Assembly: GCA_016795155.1 (NCBI GenBank)
Contig: JAEUIE010000003.1
Location: 62,001-126,000 of the forward strand
Length of the DNA: 64,000 nt
Direction of reading: 5' to 3'
Origin: Planctomycetia bacterium
GTDB lineage: Bacteria; Planctomycetota; Planctomycetia; Gemmatales; HRBIN36
A model generated the notes under the pieces. That model was given only the letters and a program-made list of their open reading frames with translations. It was not told where the DNA came from and searched no databases. Of this stretch, positions 56,790-64,000 are shown in pieces. Position 1 is the first letter of the stretch, and each line of letters begins with the position of its first letter. A program made the position numbers and the translations under genes.

Positions 56790-57050
56790 CACCCTTCCCC
56801 CACTATGGAACGGGAGCGCACTCAGCCGACCCCGCCTCTTCTGTTAAATCGGCTAAACTGTGCAGGAACTTGCCGGATTTTCGGAACGTTCCGATTCTTC
56901 CAAGGTAAACTGGTCAAACTGGGTGAAACACCCACTTTCTCATCGTTTGAATTCAAGAAAACTCTCTTGACCAGACTTACACTTTCTGGCATGGCGACAT
57001 GGTTCGTCGAATGGGGATATTATCGACGGCACAGGGGCAACGGGGGAAGC

Positions 57051-59423
57051 ATGTTGCCGGGGCATCACAGCGGAGAACGTCCGTCACGCACCCGACAGCC
57101 TCGCTGGCGCGAGGTCTGGCAGATACCCTTGTTTCTATTGGGCCTCTTTTGTTGCATATCTGCCTGGTGGTGGTCACCAGTTTTCTGGCCTGATCATCAG
57201 GCGGCACGTGCCCGCTACCAACAGGTTCTTGATGCGATTGATCAGCACAATCTGGAAGCTGCAAAGCAGTTGATCACAGAGTTGAAACAGGGCAGTTATC
57301 CATTTCAGGAGTATGAATTTGCTTATCTAGAAGGCAATCTCTTTCTGGCCGAAGCACAACAGCTTGCCCCCATTGCGTCTGCTTCACCTCTCTCACGTGA
57401 TGCTTACCTCAAAGCACAAACAGCATTTGATAAAGTTCTGAAGGTACAATTGAAAGACCCACCAGCCAGACTGCATTATCAGATGACACTGGCACGACTG
57501 GGCACGCAACCGCTGGATATTTCGTTGCTGACTGCCTTGGAACAAACGCTTGAGAATAATCGTCAGGATCGAATGGCTGGTTATTTGTTGCTCACGCAAC
57601 TGCGCCTGAAATTGCAGCCACCCGATGATCCAGGTGCGCTGCGAACACTCGATCTTTACATCAATATGACAGAAAAGGCTCAGCAATATCCACAGCGTTT
57701 GCTGAAGGCTGAGATTCTCGCACGGCTTGAACGATGGGCGGAGATTCCCAAATCGCTTGCCCCTATTCCCCCGGAAGCGACCGAATACTGGCAGGCTGTG
57801 CATTGGCAGGCGCTGGCTGTGTATCACCTTAAACAATGGGGCGAAGCAGCAAGGCTTTGGGGCATGCTCCCACCCCGTAATCTGACTCCACAGGCCTTGC
57901 TGGCGTATGGAGACTGTCAACAACAACTCAAGAACCTGCCTGAAGCGCAACGGTTATGGGAGCGTGTCTGGAGAGAATATCTGCCAACGCCGGAAGCTTT
58001 GGTGGCTCAGAGCAGACTTGCTGAATTGGCTCTGGAACAGCAGCGCTGGCATGACGCTGTTCGCAGCCTGGTCACCTTACTCTCAGCAAAAAAAGCATTG
58101 ATTGCTTCCGACTCCCAATTTACCCCAGCGCGTCTCGAAGAACAGGTCACACAGTTGGCTGGCAAGCTGATTCAATTGCGCCGCTGGGACGATTTACGCA
58201 TGCTGGGTGAGGCGGCTGCAGCCTGGTCATTCAAGGGGAAATCAGATGACTGGCTCAGCCAGGCCTGGCATGCCCTGGCACAATCACAACCTCAGGATGG
58301 CCCGTTGCCCATTCCCAGCGCCAAGGCTTATTCACTGGCTGCTGAGTTTGCCTGGAAGGCGGCTCAACAATCGCCCAAATCAGACAAGGCACGATTGCTC
58401 TGGCAATCCGGTCAGGATGCCTTGCAGGCAAAATCCTGGCAACTGGCCCAACGTGCCCTGGGTGAATTGCTCAGTCTGAACCCGGCGGAGCCTGCCAGGC
58501 CTTTGATTCTACTCGGCCTGGCTGATGCGCTGCAACAACAGAGGCAACTGGTGTTTGCTGCAGATCGATTACGGGAGGCATTGCAGTCGCCCGGCCATCA
58601 CGAGGCAGCGATCAGGTTCAGGCTGGCACAGTTGCTATTTCTGGATGATCGACACAGTGAAGAAGCAGGCAAGCAACTGGAACTGGCTGCTGGTCTGGTA
58701 TCACGTCCAGACAGTGGGCCGGAAGCCCGGACAGCGTGTCATCAATTTGCTACTTATCTTTATAATGCTGTGATTATTCTGCGTAATATTCCAGCACTCC
58801 GAGCCATTCAGGCCTGCGAACGTGCATTACAGGTGGCTGTGCCTCATTCTGAAGCGGCACAAACGCGGTATATGCTGGCGGAATTACTACTGGCCGAAGG
58901 ACGACCCTCTGCCGATCTGCAAATGAACCTGCAGGAACCATTGTTGCGCAGACAAGCCGACCAACTCTGGCAGGCCTGTAAGAACTTCCAGATTGCTGCT
59001 GAAGAACTTGGCAAGAAGGAGGTTCAATTCACGTCCATGTCTCAGCGTGAAAACTTCATTCGTTATGCCCGATTTGGGGAGGCGGAATGCTGGATGAATC
59101 TGGGTGTTCTCAAACCCTTGGCGCCTGCTGAAGTGCCTGCTTCGGAAATCTGCTGGCAGAAGGCGGCCGAATTGTACGAAGCGTTAATTGGTCATTCAAC
59201 TCATCGTGTTGAAACACTGCATGCCTATCTGCTCCTGAGTAAAAGTTATGGTAAGCGAGGGCAGTTCCGTGAAATGCGGGAGACTCTCGAAGATGCGAGA
59301 GAGCAACTGAAGAAGTTGAGTGATGAAGAACTGGCATTGCCTTCGCGATTCACACCACTGAAGCGAAGCGAGTGGGAATCACTGTTGATTGGAACCAGCC
59401 TGACCGACCGGGGGCAGCCATGA
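57051..59423 (+). CDS. Membrane-anchored TPR protein
   Basis: 790 residues from the ATG at 57051, preceded by GGGGGAAG; the frame opens at 56805 and an ATG at 56991 is weaker. One membrane segment near the N-terminus (IPLFLLGLFCCISAWWWSPV) is followed by many tetratricopeptide-like repeats to the end (YQQVLDAIDQHNLEAAKQLI, AYGDCQQQLKNLPEAQRLWE, LAEFAWKAAQQSPKSDKARL-like). The repeats probably face the periplasm. Partners unknown. The stop overlaps scpB by four bases, which couples it to a chromosome segregation gene. Confidence 0.85.
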   Translation: MLPGHHSGERPSRTRQPRWREVWQIPLFLLGLFCCISAWWWSPVFWPDHQAARARYQQVLDAIDQHNLEAAKQLITELKQGSYPFQEYEFAYLEGNLFLAEAQQLAPIASASPLSRDAYLKAQTAFDKVLKVQLKDPPARLHYQMTLARLGTQPLDISLLTALEQTLENNRQDRMAGYLLLTQLRLKLQPPDDPGALRTLDLYINMTEKAQQYPQRLLKAEILARLERWAEIPKSLAPIPPEATEYWQAVHWQALAVYHLKQWGEAARLWGMLPPRNLTPQALLAYGDCQQQLKNLPEAQRLWERVWREYLPTPEALVAQSRLAELALEQQRWHDAVRSLVTLLSAKKALIASDSQFTPARLEEQVTQLAGKLIQLRRWDDLRMLGEAAAAWSFKGKSDDWLSQAWHALAQSQPQDGPLPIPSAKAYSLAAEFAWKAAQQSPKSDKARLLWQSGQDALQAKSWQLAQRALGELLSLNPAEPARPLILLGLADALQQQRQLVFAADRLREALQSPGHHEAAIRFRLAQLLFLDDRHSEEAGKQLELAAGLVSRPDSGPEARTACHQFATYLYNAVIILRNIPALRAIQACERALQVAVPHSEAAQTRYMLAELLLAEGRPSADLQMNLQEPLLRRQADQLWQACKNFQIAAEELGKKEVQFTSMSQRENFIRYARFGEAECWMNLGVLKPLAPAEVPASEICWQKAAELYEALIGHSTHRVETLHAYLLLSKSYGKRGQFREMRETLEDAREQLKKLSDEELALPSRFTPLKRSEWESLLIGTSLTDRGQP

Positions 59424-60094
59424 ACCATATGGATGAGGTTCAGGTAGCTCATGAGACGGTAATTCCTGAAAGCTGGCACCTGGACGTGGAACCTGAGTTG
59501 GAAACAGTCTCTACGACTGGTGAGCAGATCGAAACTGCAACTAATGCGGAACGGGTCAGTTTGCGGCCTGAAGCTGAAGCTCCACCCTCACTGGAGAGTA
59601 TTCTTGAAGCTGTTTTCTTTGCAGCACGTGAGCCTTTGAGTGTGGAATTTATTTGCTCGCTGATACGCCGGATTGATTCCCATGCGGTGCTTGCATCGAT
59701 TCGCAATCTCAACCATCGCTACCAAAGCCAGAATCGGCCTTATGCAATTATCCGTGAAAAGGAAACGTATCGACTGACACTCCACCAACGGCATCGGCAC
59801 ATTCTTGAATGGCTTTATGGTGGTGTGAAGGAAGCTCGATTATCTCAACAGGCTATCGAAACACTTTCGATTATTGCGTATCGTCAGCCTCTCACTCATT
59901 TTGAAATTGAAGGCATACTTGGCCAACCGTGTCTGACACCACTCAGACAACTGATCCGCCGTGGCATGGTATCGGTGCAAGGGTATAACGATGAAAAAGA
60001 GTCACTCTACGTAACCACTCAGCGGTTTCTTGAATTCTTTCATCTTTCCAAAATTGATGATTTACCCCGGGCCGACGATCTGGAACGCTTGTAA
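59420..60094 (+). CDS. scpB: Segregation and condensation protein B
   Basis: 224 residues from the ATG at 59420, which overlaps the previous stop (ATGA). ScpB is a dimeric winged-helix subunit of the SMC-ScpAB condensin. Visible motifs: SLESILEAVFFAAREPLSVE in the first wing, then LSQQAIETLSIIAYRQPLTH, then FEIEGI, and RGMVSVQGYNDEKESLYVTT, then QRFLEFF. The N-terminal 45 residues, before SLESILEAVFF, are low in complexity. No scpA or smc gene is nearby. Confidence 0.93.
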   Translation: MNHMDEVQVAHETVIPESWHLDVEPELETVSTTGEQIETATNAERVSLRPEAEAPPSLESILEAVFFAAREPLSVEFICSLIRRIDSHAVLASIRNLNHRYQSQNRPYAIIREKETYRLTLHQRHRHILEWLYGGVKEARLSQQAIETLSIIAYRQPLTHFEIEGILGQPCLTPLRQLIRRGMVSVQGYNDEKESLYVTTQRFLEFFHLSKIDDLPRADDLERL

Positions 60095-60233
60095 ACCCGG
60101 CATAATCTCACCGACCGGACGATATCCATTCAGTCTGAGTTCTTTATCGGTTTGATTGACCCTGAATGCAGTTCTTAATCGTAGTACTGTAGTTGAGCCC
60201 GTAAATGCATGCACTTCGTTTGGGTGTAATTTC

Positions 60234-61109
60234 ATGCTTCGCTCTGTTAGCAGCCTTCCGCGATTGCCTGTCAGACCTAAAGATGGTCATAAGGGAACTT
60301 TTGGAAAAGTATTAATCGTTGCGGGCAGCGTGGGGATGAGCGGAGCAGCGGTCCTTGCGGGAATGGGTGCATTGCGAAGTGGCGCCGGACTGGTGCAGGT
60401 GGCTTGTCCACAGTCTGTTCAGCTGGTAGTTGCTGCAGGCAATCCATGCTATCTTACTGCGAGCTTACCTTGTGCAGAGGATGGTTCACTGGCGGAAGGT
60501 GCCGGGCAGAATTTATCAACGCTGGCAGCTTCGGCATCCGTGGTAGCTTTTGGCCCTGGGCTGGGTACCACTCCGGCCATAGCTATCGTGCTGCAAGCTC
60601 TGTTAGCCAGCTACGAAGGACCTATCATCATTGATGCTGATGGCCTGATTGCCATGACAGAACTGCGACTGCAGGGCAAACTGCCTGACAGGCACATACC
60701 CCTGATCTGCACACCGCATCCAGGGGAATTGGCCCGGATGATGGGAACCACAGCACAGGTTGTTCAGACTGATCGCAAGCAGCACGCCATTCGATACCTG
60801 GGTGATCACAAGTGCATCCTTGTTCTCAAAGGTAAAGGCACCATTGTAACTGATGGTCAGCGAGTCTACGTCAATACCACCGGCAACGCTGGCATGGCCA
60901 AGGGAGGCAGTGGAGATGTGCTTACCGGCATGATCGCATCACTCATAGCCCAGGGCATGAACACCTTCGATGCAGCCCAGGTTGGAGTTCATCTGCATGG
61001 CCTGGCCGGCGACCTGGCTGCTTCCACGCTGGGTGAACAAGCCATGCTGCCTACTGATTTAGTAGATGCACTCACCGTGGCATTCAAGAAATATGTGCCA
61101 ACGATTTGA
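60234..61109 (+). CDS. nnrD: ADP-dependent NAD(P)H-hydrate dehydratase
   Basis: 291 residues, ribokinase-like fold. It repairs hydrated NADH and NADPH using ADP. The signature is GNAGMAKGGSGDVLTGMIAS near the C-terminus, and GSVGMSGAAVLAGMGALRSG near the N-terminus. The epimerase half (NnrE) normally fused to it is absent. The ATG at 60234 has GGGTG upstream; the frame opens at 60156 without support. In the same region as the kinase-nicotinamidase, both touch NAD metabolism, but 5 kb separates them. Confidence 0.93.
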   Translation: MLRSVSSLPRLPVRPKDGHKGTFGKVLIVAGSVGMSGAAVLAGMGALRSGAGLVQVACPQSVQLVVAAGNPCYLTASLPCAEDGSLAEGAGQNLSTLAASASVVAFGPGLGTTPAIAIVLQALLASYEGPIIIDADGLIAMTELRLQGKLPDRHIPLICTPHPGELARMMGTTAQVVQTDRKQHAIRYLGDHKCILVLKGKGTIVTDGQRVYVNTTGNAGMAKGGSGDVLTGMIASLIAQGMNTFDAAQVGVHLHGLAGDLAASTLGEQAMLPTDLVDALTVAFKKYVPTI

Positions 61110-61157
61110 AAAAGCCTGGGAGTATTACTCGCAGGCTGATTGAATGAAAAGGATACT

Positions 61158-62759
61158 CTACTGCTTGATGCAATAAACGTAATCCACACTTCGCAAGAAC
61201 ACGGCGCCATCAGCTACAGCAGGTGATGCCCAAAACATTTCATCCAGGGCATTCTTGCTGACCACTTTGAAATCAGGTCCGGCTTGCAGTACATGTGTGG
61301 TGCCGCCATCATCGAGGCAGTAGATTTTTCCGCTGCCCGCCCAGGGCGATGCCCAGAAACTCTTGGCTCCGGGGATACGTTCACGGTAAACCTGCTTGCC
61401 CGTCTTGGCATCCAGGCATGTGACGACTCCACCATTACGGCCCAGCACATACAAGTGGCCTTCGTAAACCAGTGGCGATGCCATTTCCACACCGCCACGT
61501 GCTACCGACCAGATCACGCCACTGCTGGTGGTCTCGCCAGCTTTCGGGCTGATATCTCCACTGGCTCCAGCTTTGATGGCAAACAGGGTGCCTGCAGAGC
61601 CACTTCCTCCGATGCTGCCTCGACCCTGACCTGGTAGACGGCCTTCTTCTCCTTCTTTGTTTTCTTCCTTATTACCGCCTCCACCACCCCCACCTGGGCC
61701 GCCACGCATGCCACCCCCGCCTCCACCCATATTGGGTGATGAGCCGACGTACAACACATCATGAGTGCCCACTGGTGTTGCGCAGCATCGACTGCCACCG
61801 TTATTGAGCTCCCAAAGCAGTTTACCATCGTCTGGGTTGTACGAGCGGATTTTCTTGCCACCCAGCGTGATCAGTTCGGTTCGCTGGCTGTTCTTCCAGA
61901 CCATGGGTGTGCCCCAATTGGTCTTCTCGTCGCGCTCCACGCGCCACAGTTCTTTACCCGTCTTGCGATCCAGTGCCACGAGGAAAGACTTCTGTTCATT
62001 ATCAATCTGAAGGAAGAGCTTCTCGCCTTCCAGCACCGGTGAACTGGCTGTGCCCCAGCCAGCCATCATCGGAAATGAACCGAGGTCTTTTTGCCACAGA
62101 AGTTTCCCATCCAGATCGTAGCAGAACACACCCATCATGCCGAAGTAGACATAGAGTCGTTCACCATCGCAGACCGGCGTTTCGGTAGCAAACGTGTTGG
62201 AACCATGCGTGGGAATACGAGGCTTGGCTTCGAGCGCCTGCTGTTTCCAGATTTCCTTGCCGGTTTTCTTATCGAGGCAAATCACTTGCCATTGATACAG
62301 AGCATTGGGTGGCTGAGGATTTCGGCCATAGCCACCCGGTCCGCCTTGCCCACCGCCGCCACCACGTTGGAAGCCACCCTTGTTCGGTGGCCCATTGCCT
62401 TGCTTGCCAGCTTCGCCTTGTTTGGTTGGCGGTCCACCAGAACCACCACGTCCACCACCGGGTCTGCCTCCTCCACCACCGCCCATGCCGCCACCCGATG
62501 GCTTGCGCTGATTCTCGGTGATGGCTGTGGTGATAAATACCTTATCGCCCCACACTATGGGCGATGACCAGGCTACGCCGGTGACCTTGGCTTTCCAAAG
62601 GATGTTCTTATCCTTGCCCCACTCCATCGGCACACTGACGCCAGTGGCCAGGCCTGAACTGTTTGGTCCGCGGAACTGAGGCCAATCTTCGGCTTGGGCC
62701 AATGAAAACAAACCAGTGCCCACCAATCCCAGTACTCCGACTTTGGTTAAGCATTGCAT
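61158..62759 (-). CDS. Secreted PQQ-type propeller protein with Gly-rich insertions
   Basis: 533 residues with a signal peptide (GVLGLVGTGLFSLAQA) and the start DWPQFRGPNSSGLATG. Propeller blades are clear (LDKKTGKEIWKQQALE, LDRKTGKELWRVERDE, LDAKTGKQVYRERIPG). Two Gly-rich, proline-containing insertions break the fold, one at about residues 86-148 (GGGMGGGGGGRPGGG then GGQGGPGGYG) and one at 340-390 (NMGGGGGGMRGGPGGGGGGG). These look like loops added between blades. The start has AGGAG at good spacing. Confidence 0.88.
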   Translation of the reverse strand: MQCLTKVGVLGLVGTGLFSLAQAEDWPQFRGPNSSGLATGVSVPMEWGKDKNILWKAKVTGVAWSSPIVWGDKVFITTAITENQRKPSGGGMGGGGGGRPGGGRGGSGGPPTKQGEAGKQGNGPPNKGGFQRGGGGGQGGPGGYGRNPQPPNALYQWQVICLDKKTGKEIWKQQALEAKPRIPTHGSNTFATETPVCDGERLYVYFGMMGVFCYDLDGKLLWQKDLGSFPMMAGWGTASSPVLEGEKLFLQIDNEQKSFLVALDRKTGKELWRVERDEKTNWGTPMVWKNSQRTELITLGGKKIRSYNPDDGKLLWELNNGGSRCCATPVGTHDVLYVGSSPNMGGGGGGMRGGPGGGGGGGNKEENKEGEEGRLPGQGRGSIGGSGSAGTLFAIKAGASGDISPKAGETTSSGVIWSVARGGVEMASPLVYEGHLYVLGRNGGVVTCLDAKTGKQVYRERIPGAKSFWASPWAGSGKIYCLDDGGTTHVLQAGPDFKVVSKNALDEMFWASPAVADGAVFLRSVDYVYCIKQ

Positions 62760-62972
62760 GAAAGTTTCTCCTGATAAATCGCATGACGCTAATCACAGTA
62801 CCCGATCAACCATGAAGAAGGCATGAGAGTACGGCATAATCAAGGGCTCCAATATCGAACCCCGTAGTGCTGCATTTGTTTTCCTTAAGGGTTGTGGCAA
62901 TACCCACTATTGGAAAAAGCATTGACTGATTAACTTCTTGCATACGGTATTGAATTTGCTAAGTTCATTGGT

Positions 62973-63587
62973 ATGGCTGAAAGGATCATCTCATTGCCGA
63001 GATTGACACGACAGAGCATTGCTTTGGTCTGTCTTTTGTTGATGATGTTCATGGTCATCGGCTTGCCTGTCCCACCTTCCAATGGAAAAGACCTTAGTAC
63101 GCCTTTTATCTGTATGGAATCCCGTTGCGGATGCATGACTGCAGAGCAATGTTGGAAATATTGTTGTTGTCATACGAACGAAGAAAAACTGGCTTGGGCC
63201 AGGCAACACAACCAGCCCGTCCCCGACTTTGTTGCCCAGGCAGACGTTCAGCTATCTGGTAAATGTGAATCCTGTGAACAGGAATCCAGGCACGAGAATT
63301 GTTGCGAAACAAAGAATGAATCGTGCAACTCGTCCTGTTGTGAGCATCAAAATACTTCTCAAACCTCCAGGCCATCAAAAAGTTTGAAATGGATTGTCAT
63401 GATTCATGCCCACCAATGTCAGGGGCATGATGGCTGGAGCCTGCTTGCAAACACCATTGTTGTGCTTAAATGCGAATGCGCACTCGATCTGCTGGCCTGC
63501 TTGAATTCTGAAAATGTCGTTATCGCCCCATGCGAACTATGTTCACATCGTACCGCACCTGAATCGCCGCCTCCCAAGCATCTCTAG
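62973..63587 (+). CDS. Cys-rich membrane-anchored hypothetical protein
   Basis: 204 residues. An N-terminal membrane segment (SIALVCLLLMMFMVIGLP) is followed by about 20 cysteines, many in pairs (CMESRCGCMTAEQCWKYCCC, GKCESCEQE, NCCETKNESCNSSCC, KCECALDLLAC, APCELC). No known family; a metal-binding or redox role is suggested by composition only. The next gene is a DUF4198 protein, a family linked to Ni/Co uptake in some bacteria. The start has a weak ribosome-binding site, and a longer frame is not available. Confidence 0.65.
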   Translation: MAERIISLPRLTRQSIALVCLLLMMFMVIGLPVPPSNGKDLSTPFICMESRCGCMTAEQCWKYCCCHTNEEKLAWARQHNQPVPDFVAQADVQLSGKCESCEQESRHENCCETKNESCNSSCCEHQNTSQTSRPSKSLKWIVMIHAHQCQGHDGWSLLANTIVVLKCECALDLLACLNSENVVIAPCELCSHRTAPESPPPKHL

Positions 63588-63746
63588 ATCGTAAAAGTTG
63601 AAACAAGCACACGGGGACCAGGCACCTGCCCGGACTTACGTGCACATTATCTTCATTCATGGTGCAAGCACAGCATCGTTTAGCGTTGCGTGAGTGGTTA
63701 TTGCACATTTCGTGATCAACAAGAATCAACACCTACGAGGGATGTG

Positions 63747-64000
63747 ATGGCTCGTCTTTTTTGCGCCACGATTCTCGGCGTATTCGTGATATCTACTTTA
63801 TCAGCCCACGATGTGTGGCTGCAAACCAATACCGCCATCGTTCGTACCGGCGAAGGCATCCATATCGACCTCATGCTCGGCAATCATGGCAATGATCACC
63901 GGGATTTCAAGCTGGCTTCCAAGATTGGTGTGGATAAGGTTCAGCACCTTCAAGTTATCTCGCCCCATGGAAGAAAAACTGATCTGAAACCACTGCTGAC
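63747..64000 (+). CDS. DUF4198-family protein, 5' part only
   Basis: The first 84 codons are inside the window. A signal peptide (ATILGVFVISTLSA) is followed directly by HDVWLQTNTAIVRTGEGIHI and DLMLGNHGNDHRDFK, the beginning of the DUF4198 domain, related to NikM-type nickel/cobalt uptake proteins. GAGG lies 6 bases before the ATG at 63747. The rest of the gene lies past the window edge. It follows the Cys-rich gene by 159 bases on the same strand. Confidence 0.8.
   Translation, partial: MARLFCATILGVFVISTLSAHDVWLQTNTAIVRTGEGIHIDLMLGNHGNDHRDFKLASKIGVDKVQHLQVISPHGRKTDLKPLL

Overview
The window looks like a chromosomal segment of a planctomycete, possibly Gemmatales. The evidence is a set of families typical of that phylum: DUF1501 and DUF1549/DUF1553 proteins, a BBP7-type outer-membrane barrel, a LEPR-XLL-like N-terminus on a giant secreted protein, a PEP-CTERM-type protein, several PQQ-type propellers, three Ser/Thr protein kinases plus an FHA protein, and an ECF sigma factor with a C-terminal membrane/secreted extension. 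No tRNA, rRNA or CRISPR array was seen. The order-level placement is a guess.

Layout. 1-640: remnant of an IS110-type transposase. 650-3940 (minus): prepilin peptidase, shikimate kinase, and a fused dehydroquinate dehydratase/shikimate dehydrogenase. 4.2-10.8 kb (plus): orphan ABC ATPase, DUF1501 protein, and an FHA / propeller / kinase signalling group. 10.8-16.7 kb (minus): PEP-CTERM-like protein and a 1685-residue secreted multidomain protein. 17.0-24.95 kb (minus): complete F-type ATP synthase operon, transcribed atpZ, I-like, B, E, F, H, A, G, D, C. 25.1-30.6 kb (minus): PaaK-like adenylate-forming enzyme, then a translationally coupled trio (Tat protein, MFS transporter, M19 dipeptidase). 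30.7-34.4 kb: an unknown gene, a tandem gp5-OB-fold protein, palindromic repeats, a DapA-family aldolase and a kinase. 34.5-40.4 kb: S9 peptidase, a thioredoxin-fold/TPR protein interrupted by an in-frame UGA, and a sigma-factor / secreted-protein pair sharing a repeat. 40.5-53.5 kb: methyltransferase, Ogt, a GH10-like protein, metallophosphatase, VOC protein, a hydrolase-like protein, PiT phosphate transporter and a DUF1549/DUF1553 protein. 53.5-64 kb: kinase-nicotinamidase fusion, BBP7 protein, TPR protein with scpB, nnrD, a Gly-rich propeller, and a Cys-rich protein next to a DUF4198 gene cut by the window end.

Most notable observations. (1) At 37691-37693 (minus) a UGA separates two halves of one reading frame. 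It falls exactly where thioredoxin-fold proteins carry the first Cys of W-C-x-x-C-x-x-M, and a bSECIS-like hairpin lies just downstream: a candidate undescribed selenoprotein. (2) At 53569-55134 a Ser/Thr kinase is fused to a nicotinamidase with all catalytic and metal ligands visible. (3) The ECF sigma factor at 39084 carries a transmembrane segment and a C-terminal motif that recurs twice in the adjacent secreted protein, suggesting a self-contained envelope-sensing pair. (4) Six intergenic hairpins around a conserved GAGTAC-like loop show compensatory stem changes and form a dispersed repeat family.
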